Shown in pieces: positions 34,456 to 44,444 of a stretch of 64,000 nucleotides of DNA. The first letter of the stretch is position 1. The number at the start of each line of letters is the position of its first letter. Origin of the DNA: Bog-473 sp963737745 (GTDB lineage Bacteria > Actinomycetota > Acidimicrobiia > Acidimicrobiales > RAAP-2); contig CAVTTR010000001.1 of NCBI GenBank assembly GCA_963737745.1, positions 1 through 64,000 on the forward strand, in the 5' to 3' direction. The translations under genes and the position numbers were made by a program. The notes under the pieces were generated by a model. It was not told the origin of the DNA. It searched no databases and saw only the letters and a list, made by a program, of their open reading frames with translations.

Positions 34456-35253
34456 CTATGACGGTGACGCGAGGTTTTGAAGCTGAGTGAGCACCGTCGT
34501 TCCGAAGCCGCCATCGACCAGGATCTGCTGCCCCGTGATGTAGGAGGACCGTTCGCTTGCTAACCAAAGTACAGCGTCAGCCATATCGCGAGGTGTTCCG
34601 ATCCTTCCGAGAGGTACAAGTCGCTCGCGGGCGGCTAGGTTGGCTGGATCGGCATACGCCAGTTCGGACAGCGGCGTGCGGACGAGACCAGGGGCAACGG
34701 CGTTGCTACGAATGCCGTACGGAGCGAGTTCCAAGGCGAGCTGGCGCATCAACATGGCGGCGGCAGCCTTGGACGACGAATACGCGCCCGCCCCCCCGCC
34801 CGGTTCGATGCCGCAAATGGAAGTGACGTGGACGATCGATCCACCACCGCGCTCAATCATGTCGCGACCGAATTCGCGCGAGCAGATCAAGTAACCCGTG
34901 AGATTAATGTCAAGAACCCGCCTCCACCCGTCGAGCGACGTTTCGAGGAGCTCTCCTTGGCCGACGACTCCCGCATTGTTCACGAGGACATCGGCCCCAC
35001 CGAACTCGGCTCGGAGGCGTTGAGCAGCGGCTGCAACCTGCGTCGTATCGCTGGTGTCGGTCTGATGGGCCACTGCGACTGAGCCGGCGGAGCGGATCGC
35101 TGCAGCAGTCTCCTCGGCGGCAGCCGATGAGAGATCGAGGACGAAGACTTGACATCCAACCTCGGCAAGGCCGATGGCCGTGTCACGTCCAATGCCGCTG
35201 CCACCGCCGGTCACGACCGCGGTTTTCCCATCCAGCTCTAGCCAGTGCGACAT
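34456..35253 (-). CDS. Short-chain dehydrogenase/reductase
   Basis: This is an SDR of about 265 aa, starting MSHWLELDGKTAVVTGGGSG with the cofactor motif TGGGSGIG and DL at the end of the second strand (FVLDLSSA). The active site shows NNAGVVG, the catalytic Ser in HVTSICG and YSSSK. The C-terminal GQQILVDGGFG is typical of 3-oxoacyl-ACP-reductase-like SDRs. The ATG at 35253 has GGAGGGG upstream. It probably uses NAD(H) or NADP(H) to interconvert an alcohol and a ketone of the pathway. Confidence 0.9.
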   Translation of the reverse strand: MSHWLELDGKTAVVTGGGSGIGRDTAIGLAEVGCQVFVLDLSSAAAEETAAAIRSAGSVAVAHQTDTSDTTQVAAAAQRLRAEFGGADVLVNNAGVVGQGELLETSLDGWRRVLDINLTGYLICSREFGRDMIERGGGSIVHVTSICGIEPGGGAGAYSSSKAAAAMLMRQLALELAPYGIRSNAVAPGLVRTPLSELAYADPANLAARERLVPLGRIGTPRDMADAVLWLASERSSYITGQQILVDGGFGTTVLTQLQNLASPS

Positions 35254-36277
35254 CGCTCGTGCTCCCCTCCAAGGCTGTTGAAGATCCATTGGTCTCCGGA
35301 GGAGCGAGTAGACGGCGTCCTGCCGAAGCCAACCAAGTGCATGCTCAATCCTGGCATCTGCGATCAACAAAAGTCAAAGGCTGAATCATCTGGTCACATC
35401 TTCGAATCCGTTCTTCAAGCTCGTAATCCGGTGCGACTGAGCCGACATAGGCCGAGAAGTCATCAACTCCGACCGCTGTGACGGATGGCGCCCGATATGT
35501 CCGACCCCAATGCGTCGCCCCAGCTACGATGCCGCGCGCAAATCTAGGTCGCGGGAGAGAGGACGATATTCGGGTCCTGGTTTCACTGTCGATCGTGAGA
35601 GGGAACGTCGACGCCCGGGAAATGGAACTTCTGTCGGTTTCGCCACGGTTGACGAAGTGCGTCGATGACCTTGGGCGGACTAGCTGGGATCCTGAATCGT
35701 GAAGGCCTGGAGCTGAGTCATTATCCACTTCACGGCAAGACTCAGTGTTGACAAACCGACCAAGCGCTCGGTAGGGTACTCGGGAACAAGATTGGAGTTC
35801 GGTTTGAAAAATGTCGGCTCTGAGGACCCACACCGGGATTACTTGCGCGAGCACTTCTCACCCCCCCGGGAAGTAGAGGGGCGCCCTGCCCGCTCTGCGC
35901 CGCGCGAGTAATCCTGGTGTCGGCCTTCAGCCTCCGAATCATTCTGCGCCACACATACAACCGGCGCAGCTGGCGTTCCGCAGCGGTGCTATCGACAGTA
36001 GGTGGGGTGCGGACGCTAACGCCCGTGCGAAACCACCTCAGAGGACAAAATACCCACGATGAGGCTGAAATCAACTTCGTTCAAAATAGCGAACTGTCCT
36101 TAGCGAATGGTGGATTGGATAAGCGTGTCCCTCTAGCGATTCCCCTAAACGCTCAGTGCTGCCCTCGCGTGGAATGGCGCGTCACATCTGTCAATGACTT
36201 CCGAGTCTGTCTGAATCGCCAGCCACCCATATCTGACCGAGTCGATTGTACGTCACGCTGCGGCAAGGTTTAGAGCG
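35254..36277. other. Intergenic region, about 1 kb
   Basis: No gene can be named. One minus-strand frame (35345-35854) ends near the SDR start and might encode a hypothetical protein (for example SSLPRPRFARGIVAGATHWG), but it has no domain I recognise and no decisive start. The left part probably has the SDR promoter and the right part that of the oxidoreductase gene. Confidence 0.35.
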
Positions 36278-37429
36278 GTGGGACACCTTATTGACGCCGT
36301 AGCGATCGGCGGAGGTATCGCCGGAGTCTCAGTTGCCTGCGAACTCGCTACGGATCGCTCGGTCGTGCTGCTCGAGACGGAGGCGACGCTTGCTCAACAC
36401 ACCACGGGGCGATCCGCAGCGACTCTCTTGAGGACCTTGGGGAACACGGTGGTGCGCAGTCTGACCCGCGCCGGTGCGGATTTGTTCTTCTCACCTCCGG
36501 AAGATTTCGACCGGCCCTTGCTGACGCCGCGACCGGGCATCTCGATCGCGGGGCAAGGGCGGGCTGATCGAATTCGACAGTTCGTTGCCGACGTGGGAAG
36601 TGACACTGTTGGCTTGCAAGAGCTCAACGAGAGCGACGCACGAGCGCTTGCGCCGTTCATTCGGCCGGGTTGGATGTCTGTCGGTCTGCTCGATGAGTCG
36701 GCGATGGACATCGACGTCGGCAATCTCCATCAAGGCTATGTGCGCGGCTTGCGGCGCCGCGGCGGCACCATTCGGGCCAAGGCTCAGGTGGTAGCCATGA
36801 ATTGGGCAAACGGCACCTGGAACATACAGCTTGGAGATGGCGGTTCGATCAGTGCGCCGCTCGTTGTGAACGCCGCAGGCGCTTGGGCGGACTCGGTGGC
36901 GATTATGGCTGGCGCCCAGCCGCTGGGACTCCGGCCGCTGCGCCGGACTGCCTTTACAGTGCCTTCGCCGGAGAGTTTCCGTACGAATGACCTGCCATCA
37001 GTTAGGGATGTGGATCAGTCATTCTATGTAAAGCCGGAAGGCGCCCAATTTCTTTGCTCTCCCGCCGATGAGACTCCGTCCGAACCGTGTGATGCCCGGC
37101 CCGAGGAGCTAGACATTGCGAAGGCCATCGACACGATCAACGAAGCAACGCTGCTCGAAATACGATCGGTCCGTTCTCAGTGGGCAGGGTTGCGGACGTT
37201 CGCTGTAGACCGCAGTCCAGTCGTTGGGATGGATCCATGGGTACCCGGCTTTCTCTGGGTCGCGGGGCAAGGTGGGTTTGGAATTCAGACTGCCCCGGGT
37301 CTGGCGATCGCTGCAGCCAGTATCGTGCGCACCGGCGAGCTTCCAGAGTCGTTCCGTTTGAGCGGGTTGACCATTGACGTACTGGGTCCTGGTCGTGAAG
37401 CCCTTCAACGAACTCAGGCGGAGAGCTGA
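36278..37429 (+). CDS. FAD-dependent oxidoreductase (DAO family)
   Basis: This flavoprotein of 383 aa has the dinucleotide motif AIGGGIAGVSVACELA at the N-terminus, a conserved TTGRSAATLL flavin contact and the C-terminal WVAGQGGFGIQTAPGLAIAA. These are hallmarks of glycine/D-amino-acid oxidase (DAO) folds; D-arginine dehydrogenase-like enzymes are the nearest that I recognise. It could oxidise an amine or amino acid, supplying 2-oxo acids. The start is GTG 36278 without a strong ribosome site. The next gene is a GntR regulator on the other strand. Confidence 0.85.
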   Translation: MGHLIDAVAIGGGIAGVSVACELATDRSVVLLETEATLAQHTTGRSAATLLRTLGNTVVRSLTRAGADLFFSPPEDFDRPLLTPRPGISIAGQGRADRIRQFVADVGSDTVGLQELNESDARALAPFIRPGWMSVGLLDESAMDIDVGNLHQGYVRGLRRRGGTIRAKAQVVAMNWANGTWNIQLGDGGSISAPLVVNAAGAWADSVAIMAGAQPLGLRPLRRTAFTVPSPESFRTNDLPSVRDVDQSFYVKPEGAQFLCSPADETPSEPCDARPEELDIAKAIDTINEATLLEIRSVRSQWAGLRTFAVDRSPVVGMDPWVPGFLWVAGQGGFGIQTAPGLAIAAASIVRTGELPESFRLSGLTIDVLGPGREALQRTQAES

Positions 37430-37480
37430 TCTCCGAACCCGACCTGTTGACTGTTCGTTCAGGGGGCCGGCCGGGACAAA

Positions 37481-38227
37481 TCAGCCCCTGGCATCGTCTT
37501 CACTTCGCGCCTCTACCCAGCGGGCCGTGCTCTGGCTCGCTCGACGATAGTGCGCAGTCGTGAGCATTCGAGCTCGCTCGCTGTCATGTTCGGAGATTGC
37601 ACGAGCGATCTCGGCGTGCTCCTCGACGTTGCGCTCCAGAAGATGCGAGTGTCCGGCGTATGCGTTGAACGACAGGTTTCGAGGTACGCGGCGATGGAGG
37701 TCTGCAATCGTCAGGGTCAGATGGTGGTTGTCAGCGGCCTCGACGATGACGCCGTGGAACTCTTCGTTGGCAAACACCCAGAGTTCGGCGAGATCCTCGG
37801 AGGCGGAGGGCGCTGACTGGAAGACCTCGCTGAATTTGTCCCAGGCATGGCCGAGTCGACGCAACTGGTCGTCGTCTATCCGCTCGGCCGCTAATTCGGC
37901 GGCCAAGCCGTGCAGATCCGCGCGCACTTCGCCCATCTCGCGAATGTCACGGCCGGACAGGCCCTTCACTTTGGCTCCCCGGTTAGGGACAATTGTCACG
38001 AATCCCTGGGCGGCCAGGACGCGCAGTGCTTCTCGGATCGGGGTACGGCTTACCGAGAATTCCTCGGCGAGCGCATCATGCCGAAGCCACGCGCCTATAG
38101 AGAGATCGCCGGTAACGACTGCTCGTTGGAGCGCTGTGACGATCCGGTCCGTCGTTGATACCTCATCGATCACGCTGTCACCAGGCTCGAAACTCCTTGA
38201 GGAAACGCCTGGGCGCGACTGTACCAC
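37481..38227 (-). CDS. GntR family regulator, FCD (FadR-like) subfamily
   Basis: This 248-aa regulator has an N-terminal winged helix (DRIVTALQRAVVTGDLSIGA, FSVSRTPIREALRVLAAQG) and a helical FCD ligand domain with metal-binding type residues (Asp/His in ANEEFHGVIVEAADNHHLTL and YAGHSHL). Members sense acids such as fatty acids, lactate or gluconate. It is divergent from the hydrolase gene at 38538 and is a candidate repressor of the 38.5-44.3 kb operon. Confidence 0.88.
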   Translation of the reverse strand: MVQSRPGVSSRSFEPGDSVIDEVSTTDRIVTALQRAVVTGDLSIGAWLRHDALAEEFSVSRTPIREALRVLAAQGFVTIVPNRGAKVKGLSGRDIREMGEVRADLHGLAAELAAERIDDDQLRRLGHAWDKFSEVFQSAPSASEDLAELWVFANEEFHGVIVEAADNHHLTLTIADLHRRVPRNLSFNAYAGHSHLLERNVEEHAEIARAISEHDSERARMLTTAHYRRASQSTARWVEARSEDDARG

Positions 38228-38537
38228 CCGTCCAGCGGACGTAACCGTCCTTGCGTGAACGACATTGAGGAGTTCACTTGCGGTATTGGATGCAAGATGC
38301 TAAAAGTTGGATGTAGCACCTAGGAGACGAAAGTTGAATGTCATGGCCACCAAAGAGTTGCAACGGGGTTGTGTCTCCCTGCCAGCTATCTTTCAAATTC
38401 CGCCGGATCGGCCGCACGGTGTCCGTAATGAATCACGGCGAGATCTTCGAGCAGGGTGGGGGCGAGGAAATAGGTGATCGCCAAACTCATCTGCTCGTCA
38501 ACTCCATTGCCCCGATGGCCAAGGAGACCAACTTGCG
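38228..38537. promoter_or_regulatory. Divergent control region gntR/hydrolase operon
   Basis: The region lies between the GntR gene and the hydrolase operon. TTGGATGCA (about 38286) and TTGGATGTA (about 38308) repeat at 22-bp spacing near GATGCTAAAAG, a possible GntR-type site. No gene is seen. Confidence 0.4.
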
Positions 38538-39335
38538 ATGTCTCTAGTGGAACCCGATACCCAGATAATGGACCTCGGCCACCTCCAGGTAACGTACTTC
38601 GAGTCCGGCTCGGGTGAACCGCTCGTTCTTGTGCACGGTGGCGAGGGCAATCGTCTTCAGTTTCTCGGAATTTTGCCACACCTCGGGGACGGCATCCGGG
38701 CGATCGCCTATGACCAGCGGGACTCCGGATCTACGGTTAATGGCGACGAGCCGTACACCGTGACTGACCTCGCCCACGATCTTGCAGCGTTTATCGAAGG
38801 CCTCGGCCTCGAACGTGCTCACGTGCTTGGCACGTCCCTTGGTGGCATGGTGGCGATGCACGCAGCGCTTGAGCACCCTGAGCTGGTGGCGAGTGTGATC
38901 CTTGTAGCGACCGCACCAAGCGCAAGTGTCCTCGGCCAGCGGGCCGGCGCTCTCGCGACGATGTCGCCCGAAGAGCGGCGTGAGGCGATGATCGATGGAT
39001 TTTTCACTCCTGCAGGGCGCGCAGCCAACCCGGACCTTGTCAAGAGCGGTCGTCGTGTGCTGGTGGAACGGACGCCCGAGGAAATGTCTCGGCGCCTTGC
39101 GTCAGTCCGTGACCATGACGTCGTTGACCGACTTCCCCGGATGGCGACGCGCACGCTGGTACTGCATGGCACTGATGACATGCTGGCCCCGTTCAGCGGT
39201 GCAGAACAGATGGCCGAGGCTATACCCGCGGCGGTTCTGCGAGGGATCGAAGGTGCCCGTCACGGAGTGGCGACGGAGTTCCCGACCGAAGTTGCAGTCC
39301 TCGTCCGCGAGTTTCTGGGCCTCGGCCCAGCTTGA
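38538..39335 (+). CDS. Alpha/beta hydrolase (enol-lactonase-like)
   Basis: A 265-aa hydrolase with an oxyanion segment (LVLVHGGEGNRLQFLGILPH), nucleophile elbow LGTSLGGM, acid in HGTDDMLAP and His in EGARHGV. Its closest style is 3-oxoadipate enol-lactonase or haloalkane dehalogenase-like hydrolases. It is first in a run with a FAD monooxygenase, a VOC protein, a gamma-glutamyltransferase-like gene, an SDR and a carboxymuconolactone decarboxylase-like gene. That context favours a role in ring-cleavage product or lactone hydrolysis. Confidence 0.87.
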   Translation: MSLVEPDTQIMDLGHLQVTYFESGSGEPLVLVHGGEGNRLQFLGILPHLGDGIRAIAYDQRDSGSTVNGDEPYTVTDLAHDLAAFIEGLGLERAHVLGTSLGGMVAMHAALEHPELVASVILVATAPSASVLGQRAGALATMSPEERREAMIDGFFTPAGRAANPDLVKSGRRVLVERTPEEMSRRLASVRDHDVVDRLPRMATRTLVLHGTDDMLAPFSGAEQMAEAIPAAVLRGIEGARHGVATEFPTEVAVLVREFLGLGPA

Positions 39336-39361
39336 AGCAGTCTCCGACCGAAAGGCCGTCA

Positions 39362-40582
39362 ATGCCCGTACGAACTACACGCCGTGCGCTCGTTTCCGGA
39401 GCAAGTATCTCCGGGCCTGTCGTGGCGTTTTGGTTGGCCCGCGCCGGATGGCGGGTGACACTCGTCGAGTGTGCACCGCAGGTTCGCGGAGGCGGCTACC
39501 CGATCGACCTGCGTGGCACCGCCGTGGAGGTTGTCAAAAGGATGGGTATCTACGAGGAGGTTCGCAAGGCCCAGGTCGGCCGACGTTCGACCCAGATCCT
39601 CAACCCCAGGGGTCGGCGCATCACCACAATCGATGTCAGTGCCGACATTTTAAACAACGATGCGACCGGAGACGTTGAGATCCCGCGTGGCTCATTGGCC
39701 GTCGTACTGTACGAACACACCCGCCACAGTGTGGAATATATCTTTAACGACTCGGTGGCCAAGATCGAGGCGGGTCATGACCACGTTGATGTGACGTTCG
39801 AGAGTGGGCGGGGCGACACGTTCGACGTGGTGATCGGGGCGGACGGTATTCACTCCACGACGCGTCGTCTCGTATTTGGACCTGAGGAGGACTACATTCA
39901 CCATCTGGGACCGTGCGTCGCGGTCTTCGACATGGAACGCCCGGACGTGCATCCCGGTGAGGGGACGATGTTTAACCTTCCCGGCCGGCTCGCTATGCAG
40001 ATGCGTGACTCCACTGGTCCAAATCGGGGCTTCTTGGCCTTCGTCGTGGAGGATTCTGGAGCGATCGATACGTATGACACCAAGGCCGCATGTTCGCTCG
40101 CTCGCACAGTGTTCCGTGACCAGCGCAGCAAGCATGTCCTGGATTTACTCGACGGGATGGAGCAGGCAGATGATCTGTTCTTCGACACTGTCAGTCAGAT
40201 CCGCATGGGCGCCTGGCATCGAGGACGCGTTGTCCTCGTTGGCGATAGCGCCTTCGCTCCATCGTTTCTATCGGGCCAGGGCACAAGCATCGCGGTGATT
40301 GGCGCGTACGTGCTTGCGACGGAGCTAGTTGCGCACGAGGATCCACTTGAAGCGTTCGCAGCCTACGAAGACATGCTTCATGACTTCATCGCTCAGAATC
40401 AAGCACTCGCCCTGCGAAGTGGTTCGACTTCGCTGCCCCGAGACCGCAAGTCGCTCCGCCGTCGAAACTTGAAGCTCAGGGCAGCTCCGTGGCTGAACCG
40501 TCTCGGTCTCATGAAGCTGTTTACTAAGCAGTACCGAGATACATCAACCGGGCTGTCTATCGACGGCTACGGACTCACATGA
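39362..40582 (+). CDS. FAD-dependent aromatic-type monooxygenase
   Basis: This is a group A flavoprotein monooxygenase of about 406 aa. The FAD motif is VSGASISGPVVAFWLARAGW, the DG motif is VVIGADGIHSTTR, and the GD motif is VVLVGDSAFAPSFLSGQGTS. I prefer ATG 39362 (GAAAGG upstream) to TTG 39332, which overlaps the previous stop. This family uses NAD(P)H to hydroxylate aromatic or polyketide-like compounds; TetX and salicylate hydroxylase are known relatives. Its stop overlaps an upstream ATG of the VOC gene. Confidence 0.9.
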   Translation: MPVRTTRRALVSGASISGPVVAFWLARAGWRVTLVECAPQVRGGGYPIDLRGTAVEVVKRMGIYEEVRKAQVGRRSTQILNPRGRRITTIDVSADILNNDATGDVEIPRGSLAVVLYEHTRHSVEYIFNDSVAKIEAGHDHVDVTFESGRGDTFDVVIGADGIHSTTRRLVFGPEEDYIHHLGPCVAVFDMERPDVHPGEGTMFNLPGRLAMQMRDSTGPNRGFLAFVVEDSGAIDTYDTKAACSLARTVFRDQRSKHVLDLLDGMEQADDLFFDTVSQIRMGAWHRGRVVLVGDSAFAPSFLSGQGTSIAVIGAYVLATELVAHEDPLEAFAAYEDMLHDFIAQNQALALRSGSTSLPRDRKSLRRRNLKLRAAPWLNRLGLMKLFTKQYRDTSTGLSIDGYGLT

Positions 40583-40611
40583 CCGTATCGTCCCAGAAGG
40601 AGGCTCACGCC

Positions 40612-40998
40612 ATGCCCGACACCCGCACGTATGTCGGCACCGTACACCACGTCTCATTCCGCGTCACTGACCTCTCGGTCGCTCTCGCGTTCTACGAAGG
40701 TGTGCTCGGGTGCCATCGACTCGACAGACCGGATGACGAGTTGCCGACACCCGGAGCGTGGCTCGAAGCAGGCACGACTCAAGTGCATCTCATCGAGGCA
40801 CCCGCGGACGACTTCACAGGCTATCCTCCAACTGGGCTAACGGGCACCGCGAGCCATGTTGCCTTTCATTCCGACGACCTCGCCGCGGCCGAAGAGGCTT
40901 TCCGCCATCGCGGGGTCGAGGTCCGCCGAGGCAAGTTCCTCCCACAATTCTTCGTCGCTGACCCCGATGGCAACCTGATTGAATTTACGGCGTTCTAG
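40612..40998 (+). CDS. VOC-superfamily (glyoxalase/dioxygenase) protein
   Basis: This protein of about 128 aa is composed of the two beta-alpha-beta3 modules of VOC proteins: TVHHVSFRVTDLSVALAFYE and SHVAFHSDDLAAAEEAFRHR, with metal-ligand candidates His24 region, His in HLIEAP and Glu in NLIEF. The ATG at 40612 has AGAAGGAGG 8 bases upstream and is preferred to the ATG at 40579. It may be a glyoxalase-type lyase or an extradiol-type dioxygenase; short length favours a single-domain dimeric enzyme. Confidence 0.88.
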   Translation: MPDTRTYVGTVHHVSFRVTDLSVALAFYEGVLGCHRLDRPDDELPTPGAWLEAGTTQVHLIEAPADDFTGYPPTGLTGTASHVAFHSDDLAAAEEAFRHRGVEVRRGKFLPQFFVADPDGNLIEFTAF

Positions 40999-41010
40999 GA
41001 ACGAGAGCCT

Positions 41011-42793
41011 GTGCCATCCCTCTCCTCCACCCGACCAACCCTTGCCGGCAACTTCGGAATGGTGGCATCGACCCATTGGCTCGCCTCGGGCGCCGGCATG
41101 AGCGTGCTCGAGGGGGGCGGTAATGCGTTCGACGCTGCTGTCGCCGCCGGTTTCGTGCTCCAAGTCGTCGAGCCGAACCTGTCCGGACCTGCCGGCGAAG
41201 TGCCTGCCGTGGTCTGGAGTGAACGCGACCAGCGTGTCGAGGTCATATGCGGGCAGGGAGTGGCGCCACAAGCAGCAACCATCGAACGCTTTCGCGACGA
41301 TCTCGGGCTTGATGTCGTGCCTGGTACCGGCACGCTCTCAGCTACCGTTCCCGGCGCATTCGGCGGGTGGATGCTCATGCTTCAGCGTTGGGGCACCTGG
41401 CGACTCGCAGACGTACTCGGGTACGCGATCGGTTATGCCAGGCGAGGGTTCCCCACGGCGCCGCTCGTTGCGAAGGCGATTGACGACGTAGCCGACATGT
41501 TTCGCACGGACTGGCCAACTTCGGCTTCCGCTTGGCTAGACCACGGCCGTGTTCCTGAGACGGGTTCGCGATTGCGTCGAGAACGCCTCGCCGACACGTA
41601 TGAGCGAGTTCTTCGAGAATCCGCCCGCCCAGACCGCGATGCCGAGATCATGGCGGCCGTCGACGTCTGGTACCGGGGCTTTGTGGCCGATGCGATCATC
41701 CAGTTCTGCCAAGGCGAGCCGTGGATCGACACCTCGGGCCAACGCAATCGTGGATTGCTCGACGGTGACGACCTCGCGACTTGGTCCGCATCTGTCGAAG
41801 CTCCTTCGACGTTCGACTTCGGCGATTGCACCGTTTTCAAAACGGGACCGTGGGGTCAGGGGCCCGTCTTGCTCCAACAGCTCGCACTACTTGAAGCGGC
41901 CGACATCCGGTCGGTTCCGTTTGGTTCGGCCGAATACATGCACCTGCTTATCGAGGTTGGCAAGCTGGCGTTCGCTGACCGTGAGGCCTGGTATGGCGAC
42001 TCTGGAGTGATCCCGGACCTCGTCAGTCACCTCCTCGACCCCGAGTACAACCGAGAGCGCGGCAGGGCTGATTGACGAGTCGGCCAGCCTGGAGCTACGA
42101 CCCGGCTGGATGGCCGGCCATCCGCCCCGGATCCCGAGCTTCGACGTGGGAAAAACCCTTCGTGGGGTCGGCTACGGCGAGCCAACGCTCGGCACGCGTG
42201 GTCATGTCCCCGGAGATACGTGCCACGTGGACGTCGTCGACCAGTGGGGCAACATGGTCTCGGCCACCCCCTCTGGAGGCTGGCTCCACAGCTCGCCCGA
42301 TATCCCAGCACTTGGATTCTGTCTCGGCACGCGGGCGCAGATGTTCTGCCTCGAATATGGCCATCCGAACTCTCTACGGCCGAGAGCTCGGCCACGGACC
42401 ACGTTGACTCCGTCGCTGGCCTTCCGTGGTGGAGTGCCTTGGATGGCGTTTGGCACTCCGGGCGGCGACCAGCAGGATCAGTGGTCCTTGGCGTTCTTCT
42501 GCTCAGTGGTGCTCGGTGGCAAAAGCATCCAGGCGGCGATCGATGCGCCGGCGTTTACTTCGGAGCACTTCCCGGGCTCGTTCTTTCCACACCGCTCACA
42601 CCTCGGCCGAGTCCGCCTCGAATCACGATTTGATGCGACGGTGATTGAAGATCTGTCTCGCCGTGGTCACGATATCGTGCCGGTCGACCCTTGGTCGCTC
42701 GGACGGCTGAGCGCCGTCAGTCGTGACCCTGACGGATTTTACCGCGCGGGGGCCAATGCGCGTGGCGACCTTGGCTATGCCGTCGGCCGGTAG
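41011..42793 (+). pseudogene. Gamma-glutamyltransferase family protein, one frameshift
   Basis: The large-subunit part starts at GTG 41011 (MVASTHWLASGAGMSVLEGG, NAFDAAVAAGFVLQVVEPNL). The frame breaks near 42062 in GCGGCAGGG; the next frame continues AGLIDESASLELRPGWMAGH. The small-subunit part contains GDTCHVDVVDQWGNMVSATP with the nucleophilic threonine, and MAFGTPGGDQQDQW. Members are N-terminal nucleophile enzymes that cleave gamma-glutamyl amides and related acyl amides. It is the only clear frame disruption in the last 39 kb. The break precedes the nucleophile, so two separate chains would be produced if it were real. Confidence 0.85.
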
Positions 42794-42835
42794 CTGAAAC
42801 AGGGTTGCACAGAGGTGCTCGAAGGAGATCGCAGC

Positions 42836-43645
42836 GTGGGACGTTTTGATGGTCGAGTGGCCTTGGTGAGCGGAGCGGCACGCGGGATCGGTGCCGCGAC
42901 CGCGCAGCGCCTTGCGACCGACGGTGCGGCGGTGATGCTGATGGACATCGATCTGGCTGCTGCAAAGACCACCGCCACGGCGATCACGAGGGCCGGTGGC
43001 ACGGCGCGCGCGGTGGGAGCCGATCTATCTGACGAGACAGGGATGGACACCGCGGTCGGAGAAACAGTGTCGCACTTCGGCGGCATCGACCTACTGGTGA
43101 ACAACGCCTATCGCGGTTCGAGCGCGGACACGGACGTTGTTTCGACGCCCCAAGAGGTGTGGGATGCCATCTACGGCGTCAACCTGATGGGTTACGTACG
43201 AACGTGTCGGTTGGTGATCCCCCGCATGATCGAGCGAGGCGGCGGCGCGATCGTCAACGTTTCTTCAGGTGCGGCCTTTGTCGGTGGTAAATCGAGGATC
43301 GTCTATGCGAGCTCCAAGGCGGCAATCATCTCGATAACCCGTAGCATGGCCGTGGCCTACGCCTCCGATGGCATTCGATCCAACTGCGTGGCGCCGGGCA
43401 CCACGGGTAGCGAAAACATCCTCCGGAGTCTCGATGCTAACCCTGAGGCGCTCGACGTCATAAGTAGTTGGACACCTCTCGGGCGGGTCGCCAGAACCGA
43501 GGAAATGGCGGGCGTGATCTGTTTTCTGCTCTCCGATGACGCCTCCTTCGTTACCGGACAGACCGTATCGGTCGACGGCGGTACCTCGGTTAGGGGTCCA
43601 GCCCTGGACAACTGGACGGTGGCTAAAACGCTGGAATCCGATTGA
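42836..43645 (+). CDS. Short-chain dehydrogenase/reductase
   Basis: This SDR of about 269 aa begins VGRFDGRVALVSGAARGIGA. The cofactor motif is SGAARGIG, the acidic strand end MLMDIDLA, and the active site NNAYRGS, NVSSGAA and YASSK. GQTVSVDGGTSV closes the fold. GTG 42836 follows AAGGAGAT and is preferred to GTG 42815. It is next to a carboxymuconolactone decarboxylase-like gene in the same direction. Confidence 0.9.
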   Translation: MGRFDGRVALVSGAARGIGAATAQRLATDGAAVMLMDIDLAAAKTTATAITRAGGTARAVGADLSDETGMDTAVGETVSHFGGIDLLVNNAYRGSSADTDVVSTPQEVWDAIYGVNLMGYVRTCRLVIPRMIERGGGAIVNVSSGAAFVGGKSRIVYASSKAAIISITRSMAVAYASDGIRSNCVAPGTTGSENILRSLDANPEALDVISSWTPLGRVARTEEMAGVICFLLSDDASFVTGQTVSVDGGTSVRGPALDNWTVAKTLESD

Positions 43646-43680
43646 CCGTGGGGAATCTTCGAGTAGGAAAGGAGACACGA

Positions 43681-44264
43681 TGAAGTACGGCCGATTGGAA
43701 GCGTTCCGGGTTTCGGATTTGGACGATGACCAGCGCCGGATGTTGGCCACATTCTTTGCCGAGGTTGATGGGAGGCTGAATATTCCGACCCCCACCGGGA
43801 GCGACGCCGTTCCCGGTGCAACCAATTTTCTCTTGATCGACCCAAAGGTTGGCAACGCGATGACGCGTTTGGGTACCGAACTGAATGCCGTTGAGAAGAT
43901 CTCGCTGCGCCTGCGCGAGCTCGTAATACTTGCGACTGCTCGGGAGTTGCGTTGCGAAACGGAATGGGCCGCGCATACCGTTTTGGGTCGGGCGATTGGG
44001 CTTACTGAGGAGGAGATCGACGCGGTACTCCGCGGCGAGGTGGCCACCACTCTGAGCTCCACTGAGTCGGTCGCCTTACAAGTAATTCGTACCCTCGTGA
44101 GCGAACGCGACATACCCGATTTGCTTTTCGACAAAGCCCTGCAAGAACTCGGCACTGTCCTTCTGTTCGACGTTGTCATGATGTCGGCGTTCTATACGCT
44201 GATGTCGTTTCCGATGTTCGTCTTTCGCGCCCCACTACCTCCAGGGGAAGTCCCGGTCTTTTGA
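43681..44264 (+). CDS. Carboxymuconolactone decarboxylase/AhpD-like protein
   Basis: This is an all-helical CMD/AhpD-like protein of 194 aa. The ATG at 43681 follows AAAGGAGA. The core is LRELVILATARELRCETEWA followed by AHTVLGRAIGLTEEEIDAVL. AhpD enzymes have Cys-x-x-Cys, but here only one Cys of that place is present, so a decarboxylase or lyase role is more likely than peroxidase reduction. The context with hydrolase and monooxygenase genes agrees with an aromatic or lactone ring-breakdown branch. Confidence 0.85.
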
Positions 44265-44349
44265 TCCACCACTGGTGAATGTTGTCGGGTCCCTATGCGT
44301 CGGGTGCGAATTCCGGCTGTGACAGTTCAGCATCTAGCCGCCCGATCCA

Positions 44350-44386
44350 CCGCCTTGACAACCTAGCGATTGCTTGGGTACCATTC
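44350..44386 (+). promoter_or_regulatory. Promoter/operator of the Liv-type binding-protein gene
   Basis: TTGACA (44355-44360) and TACCAT (44379-44384), 18 bp apart, inside a 37-bp segment that matches 25366-25402 with a single mismatch. It contains the same ACCTAGCGATTGCT core. The translation start at 44445 is 60 bp downstream of the -10. Confidence 0.75.
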
Positions 44387-44444
44387 CGAGATGAGAGAGC
44401 CAACTAGCCAACTTTCAATCACGACCCAAGGGGGGGTGCCCGCG

